The notes: generated from the sequence alone by a model not told the origin. A stretch of DNA of 13,909 nucleotides from CAYJNO01 sp964371715 (GCA_964371715.1 CAYJNO010000038.1:1-13909); one strand, 5' to 3'. Shown: positions 1 through 9,187, numbered from the stretch's first letter. Numbers and translations are program-made.

Positions 1-17
1 TATATTGTTGCCTATAT

Positions 18-46
18 AAAATACTACATTTATCAACAAATGTCAA
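18..46 (-). promoter_or_regulatory. Candidate leftward promoter at the window edge
   Basis: On the minus strand a perfect TTGACA (41-46) is followed after 17 bases by TATTTT (18-23), a weaker match to the -10 box. It lies downstream of the NERD gene and points out of the window, so it would serve a gene beyond position 1. The short inverted repeat ACATTT/AAATGT (25-42) lies inside the spacer and has no T-tract, so I do not call it a terminator. The rest of 1-96 shows nothing else. Confidence 0.35.
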
Positions 47-96
47 TAGGTTAATAGAGTATTAACTAGCATTTTATTATTAATAAATATTTAAAG

Positions 97-987
97 TTAT
101 TTACTAATTATATTTTTACATTTTGGATAGCTTGAACACCCATAAAATTCATTACCAGCATTATTACCTTTTTTCGCAACTCTTAACACCATAGTAGAAC
201 CACATTTTTCACAAATATATTTTTCCTCTTCGGTATTATTTTCTTCTTTTTGTATTTCATTTAAATCTCTATATTTAGTCATATAGTTTTGTGGATTTTG
301 TTTATGAGCATTTAAAAAGAAATCACCTAGAGTAAGCATTTGTTTTTCACTCATCTCTTCTTGCACATTATGATTCTTTTTTATATGTCTTACCAATTGA
401 TCAACACTTATTATTTTATGTTTTATATCTTTTGGTGCATATGTCTTATTTATCTTACATGTTGGATTTGCCATCACCACTAAGGAACAATAGTTATTAA
501 CTCCATATTTTTCAAATAACATTTTTGATACAAAGTTATCTTTAGCACTATATCGAAGCTTTTTTATTAACTCAACATGTCTATCACACTGTGTTATTGG
601 CGAATATATTTTTTCTGATTTACCATTAATTTTTCGATAAAAATCTCCTGTATCCCTTATCGTAACATCACCATACATATTTTTACTTTCAATAATATAT
701 GCTTTTTCTCTTGTTAATATTAAATAATCTATTTGTGCTGTAAGTCCATCATGCTCTAAATATAAGTCATGAAGAACTAACATTGGAAAACCACTATTTT
801 TCAATTCAAAAAGAATAGCTTCTTCCCCTTTTATTCCATATTCCATTTTTCTGATCTGAGATTCAAGTTTAGTTTTATCAATATTTGATGATTTTTCTAA
901 AATCAATTTTAATTCTTCCACTTCATTTTTGGCATCATAACTTTGTTTAATTATTTTACAACCTTTTACTTTATCAAATAACTTCAT
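97..987 (-). CDS. NERD-domain protein with C-terminal topoisomerase-type zinc finger
   Basis: This 296-residue protein lacks a signal peptide or membrane segment and is probably cytoplasmic. Residues 19-50 are charged and likely helical. Residues about 50-160 match the nuclease-related domain (NERD): G54-E55, then Q85-I86-D87 and E100-S101-K102, the spaced acidic/Lys pattern of restriction-endonuclease-like folds. The C-terminus (259-290) has C259-x2-C262, C284 and C290 with a Y-G-C-S-x-Y-P-x-C signature typical of the topoisomerase I C4 zinc finger, a DNA-binding module. The inferred role is DNA binding or processing; the actual substrate is unknown and nuclease activity in this family is not certain. 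The start at 987 is backed by AAAGGAG five bases upstream. It sits downstream of the GH101 gene but is separated by a terminator and its own promoter, so it is not likely to be co-regulated with it. Confidence 0.85.
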   Translation of the reverse strand: MKLFDKVKGCKIIKQSYDAKNEVEELKLILEKSSNIDKTKLESQIRKMEYGIKGEEAILFELKNSGFPMLVLHDLYLEHDGLTAQIDYLILTREKAYIIESKNMYGDVTIRDTGDFYRKINGKSEKIYSPITQCDRHVELIKKLRYSAKDNFVSKMLFEKYGVNNYCSLVVMANPTCKINKTYAPKDIKHKIISVDQLVRHIKKNHNVQEEMSEKQMLTLGDFFLNAHKQNPQNYMTKYRDLNEIQKEENNTEEEKYICEKCGSTMVLRVAKKGNNAGNEFYGCSSYPKCKNIISK

Positions 988-1011
988 TGTTTCTCCTTTG
1001 TGTATATCTTT

Positions 1012-1040
1012 ATTTTAACTTTTTACTTAATTTATATCAA
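1012..1040 (-). promoter_or_regulatory. Promoter of the NERD gene
   Basis: On the minus strand TTGATA (1035-1040) and TAAAAT (1012-1017) are each one mismatch from the sigma-A consensus and are 17 bases apart. This places the transcript start about 20 bases before the ribosome binding site of the gene starting at 987. It lies just below the terminator of the GH101 gene, which supports independent transcription. Confidence 0.6.
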
Positions 1041-1069
1041 TAAAGGTTAAAAAACACCTTTTAAAATAT

Positions 1070-1104
1070 AACAGAAAAGCAATAACCATTAATGATTATT
1101 GCTT
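1070..1104 (-). terminator. Rho-independent terminator of the GH101 gene
   Basis: A nine-base-pair inverted repeat, AAGCAATAA (1077-1085) and TTATTGCTT (1096-1104), is followed on the minus strand by TTTTCTGTT. It begins 22 bases after the GH101 stop codon. The stem is AT-rich, with two G-C pairs, so read-through is possible. Confidence 0.65.
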
Positions 1105-1125
1105 AAATCAATAGCAAGTATACTT

Positions 1126-4100
1126 TTAGTTTTCGTATGATTTTCTTCTTCTATAAATAATTAATAATATACCACCAATAATAGCTAAAGTTACAAAACC
1201 TATAATATAGATAAAACTATTATCACTTGAAGCACCAGCTTCTGGTGTTTCTTGTTCATCTTCAATTTCTACATCTTCATTAGTATCAGGTGTTATTGTT
1301 GGAACACTTGTTACTACTGGTTCTTCAGTTTCCTCAACTTCAGGAGTACTGCTTGGTGTAGGAACCACAGTTGGTACTGTAGTCGGTGCTACTGTTGGTA
1401 CTGTAGTCGGTGCTACAGTAGGTGCTGTAGTTGGCACAACAGTAGGTTCTACAGTCGGTTCGATAGTTGGTGTTGGTGTTGGTGTTGGATCTATATATTT
1501 ATACCTTGGTTTTAAATAAACATCGTTATTAGGCATTTTAAATGTAATCTCAGGACTATAAATATCTTCTAATTCAACTCCTTCAACATACCAATGAGAG
1601 AACTCATAGTTTTCTTTTGGCGCATCAGCAATTACTGTTACAAGTTCATTTAAATCATATTCTCCATCACCATCTCCATTTTCAACAACTACTTCATGTG
1701 GTTCATTTAATGACACGTAGAAGTTATCTAAGATAAAGGCATGAGTTTCAGTTTTACCTTCACCACCTGTTGTTTTAATAAATCTAATACGATAATCATC
1801 TTTATCGTCTGTTTCAAATTCATAACTTACAACATTTCCATCCCCTAAACCATTTGAACCATAATTTTCTAAGGCTTTTTCAAATAATATGCTATTTGTT
1901 GATCTAGAGATAACTTGTAGTTTATAGTTTGCATTTTCTTGAGCAGTATATTCAAACCCAACAATGTATTTAGTATTTGGTTCTAACACTAAATCACTAC
2001 TCGCTACATAGATACCCATATTAGGATCTGTCTCATTAATTTTTAATGAAGTATGACCATCTAATACCCATGTTGATATCGGACCTAAAGTTTTATCAGC
2101 TGCAGATACAATTTCATTAAAATCTTCACCAGTATTAAAGTTATAATTCGTTTTTAAAGACATTTTTAACGAACCACTTGTTAAGTATCTAAATGAGCCA
2201 TAACCTTGTGAGACATTCTCAAAATCTTCATATAATACATAATTATTACTTGCTTCTTCTGTTAAAGAATATTCATCCGTAATATGTTCAAATACTTTTA
2301 CATCATCAAATTCTGCACTAGTATCTGATTTTAGGATAACTCTTGCATTAGTAACACCTTCAGGAACAATGAAATCAACCTCTAATAGTTGTGTGTTTTT
2401 TCCACGATATTTAAATGTTTGAACATTAACCCCATCAGTACCATTATGCGTTTTACTATATACTTCACCATCTAGATGAACTTCAAGTGTTACATTGTTA
2501 CCTGTAATAGTATTAGCCCATACCCCAATATTGTAACCAGTATTTTCTTCAACAATAATATCTTGATATACATAGCCACCAAGTTTATCAATTGATAAAT
2601 ATGCTTCCCATCTATTAGCGTTAACTTCTTTCTCAGTAATATATTCATTTCTACCCTCAGTTAACAAAATTTGAGCATTTGTTTCTTCACCAATTCTCCA
2701 TGCTGAAGTTGGTTCACCAATTGATAAAGAGTTGAATCCGAAATCTAATACTTCTTGTCCTTCTCCCCAGTTTGTAGCATCTTCAATTAATTCAACATAT
2801 TCTGGATATAATACATAACCTGTATTTTCTTTAGCATTATTAATAGTTACTTTACCATCAACAACATTGATAGTTTCAACTTCAACTTTGCCATTTTGTG
2901 TTAATTCATACATCACTAATACTTCAACATCTTTAAATTCATTTGTTAAAGTCCACTCTGTTGGATTACCTGTTGTATTGAAGTGATATAATTTTGCACC
3001 TTCATCAATTCCTAATACTTCATTAGTAGCAATATCCCAAACCCATGGAATTAGTAAATCTGTTTCTCCTGTATGTCTTTCAGATTCATCAGTTGTTGTT
3101 CCAGTATCAACCCATGTTGCAATTAATGCACCATCTTTAGTTAATTCAATCATTCCTGTTTCATGATTTCTTGATGACATTACATTATCTTCAAAGATAA
3201 TTGTATCTGTACTCATATTCATGATGCCATAATGTTGCATGAATTTAGTTGGTAATACCTCATTATAGAAAGTATATACACCTTGCTCTATATCGTTTTT
3301 TGAATCTCCCCAAGATGAAATTACTGCTAATTTTTGTCCTTTTAATAATGCATTACCAGTAAAGATATCTAAATCATTTTTTACAAATCTAGACACTAAA
3401 GATCCATTTCCTTTATTTGGATATCCAAAATCTGTACCCCAGTGAACAAAGTTTGACCCTGGTTCTAATGGTCCAGCAAATTCTGTTCCAATTTTAACTC
3501 CTAAATCATTAGCAAATTCTAATAATTTATAAGCATTATATGAGTTTCCTGTATAAACATCAATATAATAGAAATCAAGTGATAATTCTGTACCATCTTT
3601 ACCTAAAACTGGATTTCCACTTTCATCTGTTATCAGTGTTTGTTCATATAAATCAGTAAATCTTCTTTCTAATTCACCTGTTAAAACATCTTTTGTTTGA
3701 TCGACATAGAATGTAGTATCAACCCAGTCCCAACCAGGATATAATGTATCATGTCCACTTCCTTGAATTGATGGATTTACAATATTAATAGGTCCCATAG
3801 TTGTTGCCCCAGATAAGTTAGAGTACATTAAATCTGTAGCATCACCATGATATTCTGTTGCATTTAAGTGCACACCAATTTTCGCATTATATTGATCACC
3901 CTCTTCAATTAAGACTTTTAAATCTTCTACTCCACCCTGTCTTATACCAACGTTTGAATATGAAGGAATACCACTATCATGACCTTCATCTTGATATCCT
4001 TTATGTAATAACATTTGTCCAAAACCATCTGTATAGTTATGTAATATTTTTACTGTATCTAAAGTATTTAAGAATGGATCATTAGCATTAGATGCAAAGT

Positions 4101-7100
4101 TAAATGGAATATACATCATAGAATTTTGCATATCATCAGCCTCAAATGCTTCATTATAAATATATTCACGATGAGCAATAGCTCCATCTTGCCAATCCAC
4201 TAAATCAGATCCATCTGAATTTAGATCATGGTTTAAATTATTTGTGACCACAATTTCCATATGTGGTAAATCTTCTACTACATCTTTTGGATTTTCTAAA
4301 TGACGGTATGTGAATGTACCATTACTAATATTAACTGTGTTAGTAAATGTATTATGATTTACATCTAATAATACTTTATTACCACCATCCATTACATTAT
4401 TTTCAATAGACAATGCCACAACACCATCACTAACAAATGCCATTGTTGATGGAATATGTGTTGAAATATCAATTGTTTCAATATCTGAAACGATATCTTC
4501 GCTAATACCATGCCATGTACCATTAGAATTAGTCCATGCATAGTTAGCTTTAGGATTCATTAATGAATTAACACTAATAATTGAACCATCTAAAGCAATA
4601 GTATTAACTAATGTTTCACCATTTTCTTCAATGCTAGTTACTTTAAAATCTATTACATTATTAGCTAATATTTCATAATGAGCTTTAATTACTACATCTA
4701 ATTGATCTATAACTAAAGTGTATTCAATTTTGTTTTCTTCAATGATTTCAGAGCTTGTTTGCGCTACATAATGTGTCCCATTAACAATAATTCCAGTACC
4801 AATATCATTGTTCAATAATTCATTATCATTATAAACAATACTTGTAATATTAGGACTTGATGTTGATAAGTTAACTATTAAGTCATCCTTTTTAATTGAT
4901 GTAGTTTTAATAGGTAAAACAATTGGATTAATTGTTGGTAACTCTTCAATTTCTAAGTTGTCAATTGTCAATGTTTTACTATAATACCAACTCTTATAGC
5001 CAAAGTATCCTGATTCTAATTCTTGAGTTGATAATTTTACAGTACCAATGTTTGTTGTTTCTCCATTATATGTAATTGCAAAACTTAACATATTATCTAC
5101 TAATTTTAAATCTATTAAATATGTTTCATTTTCTAACAATGGATATGCTACAGCAAAATCAGTAGTAATTCCACTATTACTTAAACGCCATTTTCCATTA
5201 ATATCAGTTTCAACTACGACATTATCATTACCCTCATTTCCTCGAAGGACAAATCCATATCGACCACCTGTTCCACTATGATCGACACGTGGTGTTACTT
5301 CAAATTTTACATTTGAATTGATAACATTTAATGTGTTTTTATCTACCGCAGTTACAACAGGTCCAATATTTACATCTAATTGTTCGTTGTTTATAGTTCC
5401 ACTTGCATCATTAGTACCAACAACTTTAACCATATTAGCTTCATATTCAACAAAATCTTCTTCCATTACTCTTAATTCTTCAAAACCAATAGCATCAACT
5501 TTCATATCAACATTAGTATTTGATGTATTAATGATTTTAAAGTTTTCTGTCGGTTCATAGTTATTTACATCATATGTATTTAATAATTGTTCATTATTAT
5601 AGAATTCAACTCTATCACTTAAAACAATTATCTTAAACGATGTTAATTCATTAATATTTGGTTCAGCAATTTCTTTTAAGATTGTTGTATTTTTTCCATC
5701 ATTCACCACAAAAGCATTATTTTCATAATAGAATGATAAATTACCAAGTTTTACTCCAAGTCCATTTTCATAGTTAAATGCGACTTGATATACACCATAT
5801 CTAAGTGAAGGCATACTGCTATTAGAAATCTCACTTTTAGAATCTAAAGTAAATTCTAATAAACCATTATTTAAACTTACCGTATCACTCCAAACACTAG
5901 TATCACTTCCTGTTTCAAAGTAATCTTCAAAGATTACTTTTTCAAAAGTAATAGCAGTATTATTATCTAATCTTTCACTAGTATAGTGAATATTATCTAA
6001 GATTAGATTATTATTAGAAATTACTCCAAAACCTGTATTATTATAAATAATATCTGGATGTGTTAATGACACTGTTTTCCCATTAACATGAAACTCTATT
6101 GTATTTCCATTAAAGTTTGCTTGTAACTTATTCCACTTATTTGCTACTAAACCATCACTATTAACATTCCCTTCACCATCTAATAAATCATGAACTACGC
6201 CATTTGAAGTTTTAATAACCCATTTATTATCAATAAAGTAAATTTCATTACCATTTAATGCAAGTCCTGTACGACTATCAATATTCTTTACATCAACACA
6301 TAATGTTCCATTTTCAATATTGATATTACTATCTTCTAAAATAGATATATTATTTTCTGGCGTTAATCCATTAATAACTAATCTATTTTCTGTCCCATCT
6401 TTAATAACTGAAGTTGTAGTATTAGTCCATACACCACTTACTGATTCACTAAAGTCATTTTTATATTCAATGATAGGATCAGGATATTTAAATTGATTAG
6501 AGTACAATAGATTATCAACATTCAACTCTGCACCACCATTGTTAGACCTTAATCTAAATCCAAAATGTCCTGCTTCACTGGCAAAATCATAGTTCATCTT
6601 ACCATTTGATTTACCATTTAAGAATACTTCGATTTCATTACCATTAAAGTTAATAATTATATTATTCCATTGTCCATCAACTGGTATTTCAATATCTTGT
6701 TCTCCACTCCACACAGGATAAGTTTCAAATATCCAAGTTTTACTGTGTGGTGCAAAACCTAATTCATTATAGTTTGTTCCATCATAAAAATAACCTATTG
6801 CATACCCATTAGCAGCATTGATTACTTGAAAATCAAAACTTAAACTTCCCTGTCCACTAAGTTCAATTGATGATGCATCATAATATCTTCCATCAGTAGT
6901 TCCTTTTAAATTCAAGACATTATTATCAGGATTTGTAGGATCAGTTATAATATTGGCAACACTATCATGAGGATTTGTACCAAGATACCAATCACCTTCA
7001 TTTCCATCTTCATAATCATAGAAAGTAAATTCTTCTTCTACTACAGGTGGCAATAATTCATCAACACCTATACCACGAATAGATATTTCATCGATTGCAA

Positions 7101-8157
7101 CTGTAGTTTCTCCAAACCTTTTTCTAAGTCCTATTTGACCTAATACATCAGCATAGTTGCCACTGTTTAATAAATCGCTATCTCCATTGTATAAAATTTG
7201 ATCATTTAATGCTAAAACAAGTCTAGATCCATGGAATGCCATAGTTAACTTGTATGTTTCATTTGGTAAAATCGGTTCAAACTCTGTACTTTTAATGTTT
7301 TGGTATGAACCACCATTATTTCCTTCTAAAACCCAATCAACAATATCTCCAGTTTCATCAGAACCAAATGATTTTAATGCATCTAATCTAATAGAGTGAT
7401 ATGTTTTATCATCAGCATTTGCTTTAAAAACAATACCTAATCCATGTTGCAAATATGATCCTGTAGCTTCAAAGTCACTTGTAAATTTTATCTCAACAAT
7501 CCCACTACTTAAGTATGGTGAATTTTCAAATACCATTACACTATCTGCAGTCATTTCTATAATGTTTTTTCCAGTAGCCATTGTACTTGTAATAGGTGCA
7601 CCAATTAATGTAATAACATTATCTGGCTGCATTGATTCATAGTTTTGAATATGTGATTGCCATGATTGACCATCTGGTATATTCGATTTTAATTCATTCT
7701 CTAAATCTGAAATAATTTGTGCTAACTCTACTTCATCTGATAATAAATCAGCCCCACTACCATCTGCTTGTTCTTGTTGTGGTTCTTCTTTTATTGCTTC
7801 TTCTGCTTCTTTTTCTTCAACTTTAACACTTGGTTCAAGTGTTGTTAACGGAAGCGTTACTACTTCTTCCTCTTTCTTTTCAACATCTTCATCTGTTTTA
7901 TCATTTGATGATGTTTCATCCCCATTTGATTCATCATTGTTTTGTGTTATTTCTTCATCTACATTTACTGTAGGAACTAAAGTTTCTAAAGGAACCACCT
8001 CTGGTGTTTCTTTAGGTTCTTCACCTCCATTTTGATTCTCATCTTCAATTATTATTGAAGATACTTCTTCGTTTAAAGCGCTTACATTAACACTCGTACT
8101 AAATACACTAAACGCTAATAAACAGATGATAAATTTTCTCATATAGTTGTTTATCAT
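1126..8157 (-). CDS. Secreted, surface-anchored GH101 endo-alpha-N-acetylgalactosaminidase
   Basis: This 2343-residue enzyme is predicted to release Gal-beta1,3-GalNAc (core 1) from Ser/Thr of mucin glycoproteins outside the cell. Residues 1-27 form a signal peptide (likely cleavage after V-S-A27). Residues 28-150 are a Glu/Thr/Pro-rich linker. Five beta-sandwich, lectin/LamG-like modules follow at about 180-365, 375-552, 560-727, 738-896 and 900-1074. The GH101 region spans about 1075-1785. It contains YYIDVYTG with candidate nucleophile D1533 and GTEFAGP with candidate acid/base E1559, by analogy with the Asp/Glu pair of known GH101 enzymes. Two further beta-sandwich modules lie at about 1790-1965 and 1970-2150, and an InlB-repeat-like domain (Y-x-F-x-H-W-Y-V-E-G) at about 2153-2218. 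A Pro-Thr stalk (2220-2303), TPEAG (2304-2308), a membrane helix (2315-2335) and an RRRK tail end the protein. The start at 8157 has AAGGGGG upstream; the alternative ATG at 8142 is too far from it. The family call is firm; module limits are approximate. Confidence 0.93.
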   Translation of the reverse strand: MINNYMRKFIICLLAFSVFSTSVNVSALNEEVSSIIIEDENQNGGEEPKETPEVVPLETLVPTVNVDEEITQNNDESNGDETSSNDKTDEDVEKKEEEVVTLPLTTLEPSVKVEEKEAEEAIKEEPQQEQADGSGADLLSDEVELAQIISDLENELKSNIPDGQSWQSHIQNYESMQPDNVITLIGAPITSTMATGKNIIEMTADSVMVFENSPYLSSGIVEIKFTSDFEATGSYLQHGLGIVFKANADDKTYHSIRLDALKSFGSDETGDIVDWVLEGNNGGSYQNIKSTEFEPILPNETYKLTMAFHGSRLVLALNDQILYNGDSDLLNSGNYADVLGQIGLRKRFGETTVAIDEISIRGIGVDELLPPVVEEEFTFYDYEDGNEGDWYLGTNPHDSVANIITDPTNPDNNVLNLKGTTDGRYYDASSIELSGQGSLSFDFQVINAANGYAIGYFYDGTNYNELGFAPHSKTWIFETYPVWSGEQDIEIPVDGQWNNIIINFNGNEIEVFLNGKSNGKMNYDFASEAGHFGFRLRSNNGGAELNVDNLLYSNQFKYPDPIIEYKNDFSESVSGVWTNTTTSVIKDGTENRLVINGLTPENNISILEDSNINIENGTLCVDVKNIDSRTGLALNGNEIYFIDNKWVIKTSNGVVHDLLDGEGNVNSDGLVANKWNKLQANFNGNTIEFHVNGKTVSLTHPDIIYNNTGFGVISNNNLILDNIHYTSERLDNNTAITFEKVIFEDYFETGSDTSVWSDTVSLNNGLLEFTLDSKSEISNSSMPSLRYGVYQVAFNYENGLGVKLGNLSFYYENNAFVVNDGKNTTILKEIAEPNINELTSFKIIVLSDRVEFYNNEQLLNTYDVNNYEPTENFKIINTSNTNVDMKVDAIGFEELRVMEEDFVEYEANMVKVVGTNDASGTINNEQLDVNIGPVVTAVDKNTLNVINSNVKFEVTPRVDHSGTGGRYGFVLRGNEGNDNVVVETDINGKWRLSNSGITTDFAVAYPLLENETYLIDLKLVDNMLSFAITYNGETTNIGTVKLSTQELESGYFGYKSWYYSKTLTIDNLEIEELPTINPIVLPIKTTSIKKDDLIVNLSTSSPNITSIVYNDNELLNNDIGTGIIVNGTHYVAQTSSEIIEENKIEYTLVIDQLDVVIKAHYEILANNVIDFKVTSIEENGETLVNTIALDGSIISVNSLMNPKANYAWTNSNGTWHGISEDIVSDIETIDISTHIPSTMAFVSDGVVALSIENNVMDGGNKVLLDVNHNTFTNTVNISNGTFTYRHLENPKDVVEDLPHMEIVVTNNLNHDLNSDGSDLVDWQDGAIAHREYIYNEAFEADDMQNSMMYIPFNFASNANDPFLNTLDTVKILHNYTDGFGQMLLHKGYQDEGHDSGIPSYSNVGIRQGGVEDLKVLIEEGDQYNAKIGVHLNATEYHGDATDLMYSNLSGATTMGPINIVNPSIQGSGHDTLYPGWDWVDTTFYVDQTKDVLTGELERRFTDLYEQTLITDESGNPVLGKDGTELSLDFYYIDVYTGNSYNAYKLLEFANDLGVKIGTEFAGPLEPGSNFVHWGTDFGYPNKGNGSLVSRFVKNDLDIFTGNALLKGQKLAVISSWGDSKNDIEQGVYTFYNEVLPTKFMQHYGIMNMSTDTIIFEDNVMSSRNHETGMIELTKDGALIATWVDTGTTTDESERHTGETDLLIPWVWDIATNEVLGIDEGAKLYHFNTTGNPTEWTLTNEFKDVEVLVMYELTQNGKVEVETINVVDGKVTINNAKENTGYVLYPEYVELIEDATNWGEGQEVLDFGFNSLSIGEPTSAWRIGEETNAQILLTEGRNEYITEKEVNANRWEAYLSIDKLGGYVYQDIIVEENTGYNIGVWANTITGNNVTLEVHLDGEVYSKTHNGTDGVNVQTFKYRGKNTQLLEVDFIVPEGVTNARVILKSDTSAEFDDVKVFEHITDEYSLTEEASNNYVLYEDFENVSQGYGSFRYLTSGSLKMSLKTNYNFNTGEDFNEIVSAADKTLGPISTWVLDGHTSLKINETDPNMGIYVASSDLVLEPNTKYIVGFEYTAQENANYKLQVISRSTNSILFEKALENYGSNGLGDGNVVSYEFETDDKDDYRIRFIKTTGGEGKTETHAFILDNFYVSLNEPHEVVVENGDGDGEYDLNELVTVIADAPKENYEFSHWYVEGVELEDIYSPEITFKMPNNDVYLKPRYKYIDPTPTPTPTIEPTVEPTVVPTTAPTVAPTTVPTVAPTTVPTVVPTPSSTPEVEETEEPVVTSVPTITPDTNEDVEIEDEQETPEAGASSDNSFIYIIGFVTLAIIGGILLIIYRRRKSYEN
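1370..1465 (-). repeat. 24-bp tandem repeat encoding the Pro-Thr stalk
   Basis: Four 24-bp units run in frame at 1370-1393, 1394-1417, 1418-1441 and 1442-1465. The first two differ at one base and the others are more diverged. They encode eight-residue blocks of the type V-A-P-T-T-V-P-T, flanked by a run of Pro-Thr. Units are a multiple of three, so gain or loss changes stalk length without a frameshift. The stalk probably holds the enzyme away from the cell surface. Confidence 0.85.
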
Positions 8158-8212
8158 ATATCCCCCTTTTCAAATTTATTTTAGCATAATAAATTTAGGT
8201 GATATGTGTATT

Positions 8213-8241
8213 TTTATACAAATCGTTGTTAAAAATATCCA
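8213..8241 (-). promoter_or_regulatory. Candidate promoter of the GH101 gene
   Basis: On the minus strand TGGATA (8236-8241, four of six) and TATAAA (8213-8218, five of six) are 17 bases apart, giving a leader of about 50 bases before the start at 8157. The whole 8158-8317 gap is so AT-rich that chance matches are likely. No clear terminator for the upstream lipoprotein gene is visible here, so some read-through from it is possible. Confidence 0.35.
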
Positions 8242-8317
8242 TTTTTATATTTATTTATGTAAATTTAATATTTATTTATATAATACATTTGTATAAATAA
8301 TTAATTTTATATTTACT

Positions 8318-8608
8318 TTATTCTCCTGTATTTTGGCTCTCTATTTTTCCAAATTCTTCTTCGATTAGCGATACAATACTTTCGGATAATTCATCTGATA
8401 ATTCAACTTCTTTTTGTGCTTCAATATTATCTTGCGTTATACTTTGTACTACATCCCATTGTTCTTCAGTAAAGGTTGGTTTTTCTTCATTAGTAAGGTG
8501 TGGTATGACTTCTTTTTCTAGTAAATCATTTAGTTCTTCCTTTTTTTTACTAGCTTCACAACCACTAATTAATACCAATAACATTAATATATATAATAGT
8601 TTATTCAT
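8318..8608 (-). CDS. Small lipoprotein of unknown function
   Basis: This 96-residue protein begins M-N-K and a hydrophobic stretch ending in L-I-S-G-C17, a clear lipobox, so C17 should be lipidated and the rest displayed outside the membrane. The mature part is short, acidic and predicted mostly helical (Glu/Leu/Ser-rich, 20-96). I recognise no domain. The start at 8608 follows TGAGGTGATG, a good ribosome binding site. A well-formed promoter lies directly upstream, and the next gene downstream is the GH101 enzyme 160 bases away. Whether the two are functionally linked is unknown. Confidence 0.8.
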   Translation of the reverse strand: MNKLLYILMLLVLISGCEASKKKEELNDLLEKEVIPHLTNEEKPTFTEEQWDVVQSITQDNIEAQKEVELSDELSESIVSLIEEEFGKIESQNTGE

Positions 8609-8628
8609 TTCATCACCTCAACCATTTC

Positions 8629-8657
8629 ATTATATAGCATAGCCAATCTTATGTAAA
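8629..8657 (-). promoter_or_regulatory. Promoter of the small lipoprotein gene
   Basis: On the minus strand TTTACA (8652-8657) and a perfect TATAAT (8629-8634) are 17 bases apart. Transcription would start near 8622, leaving a leader of about 14 bases that is almost entirely the ribosome binding site. Confidence 0.65.
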
Positions 8658-8680
8658 AGGTAGGTGAATGACACGAAATT

Positions 8681-9103
8681 TTATGTTCTATCACTTTTTA
8701 ATTGAACTAGATGATACAAGTACTTTATGATATAAAATATGATTATAAATATTACCCCACCAAATAATAAATTATAATTTGCTATAAGATTTGGTTGTAC
8801 TTCTAACATTAAAATTAATCCAAAAAATATTAATAAATAGTTTGCAAATATTATGTTATACTTCGCAAATTTAATTCGTTTAATTAATGCATAATTAATG
8901 AGTATGAATACCATTAAAACTAATAAAAACATAAGTCCAATCTTACTAAGAAAAGAACCAATATTAAATTCATATTGAAGTAAGAACAATAGTGATAGAC
9001 TTATTAATTGCACTAAAACAACATAATTAATACTAATATTCTTTTTAAAGAAAATTACTAAATACATAATCGCTAATATCATCAATAATAAATCACCTAA
9101 CAT
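8681..9103 (-). CDS. Multi-spanning membrane protein of unknown family
   Basis: This 140-residue, very hydrophobic protein has about five predicted membrane helices, near residues 3-20, 26-43, 54-73, 83-101 and 112-131, with short Lys/Arg-containing loops (K20-K21, K75-R76-K78) and a charged tail K-S-D-R-T. I see no known motif. I place the start at the ATG at 9103 because AAAGGTGG (9109-9116) is five bases upstream; the GTG at 9112 would lie inside that site. It is 72 bases upstream of the small lipoprotein gene, which has its own promoter, so the pair may be only loosely co-expressed. It may be a membrane partner for the lipoproteins around it, but that is a guess from position only. Confidence 0.7.
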   Translation of the reverse strand: MLGDLLLMILAIMYLVIFFKKNISINYVVLVQLISLSLLFLLQYEFNIGSFLSKIGLMFLLVLMVFILINYALIKRIKFAKYNIIFANYLLIFFGLILMLEVQPNLIANYNLLFGGVIFIIIFYIIKYLYHLVQLKSDRT

Positions 9104-9156
9104 AAAGACCACCTTTCTTTGTTTTAAACTTCATAAACCAATAATAGTAAAACAAT

Positions 9157-9162
9157 ATTATA
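9157..9162 (-). promoter_or_regulatory. Possible -10 box for the membrane protein gene
   Basis: A perfect TATAAT on the minus strand lies between the terminator at 9188-9226 and the gene starting at 9103. No convincing -35 box is seen 17 bases upstream (ACAAAA at 9180-9185), so this rests on one hexamer in AT-rich DNA. Confidence 0.3.
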
Positions 9163-9187
9163 TACACATTTTAACATTGTTTTGTTT

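Noticed and set aside
1252..1515. 87-codon plus-strand ORF opposite the Pro-Thr stalk
   Set aside because: It is the antisense frame of a simple tandem repeat; the Cys/Trp-rich translation is a by-product of Pro-Thr codons.
3858..5560. Three plus-strand ORFs of 75-80 codons (from 3858, 5048 and 5318)
   Set aside because: They lie entirely within the GH101 reading frame, have no ribosome binding sites and give low-complexity translations.
8231..8246. AT-only hairpin (AAAAAT/ATTTTT) as terminator of the small lipoprotein gene
   Set aside because: It has six A-T pairs and lies in uniformly AT-rich DNA overlapping the candidate GH101 promoter; not distinguishable from chance.
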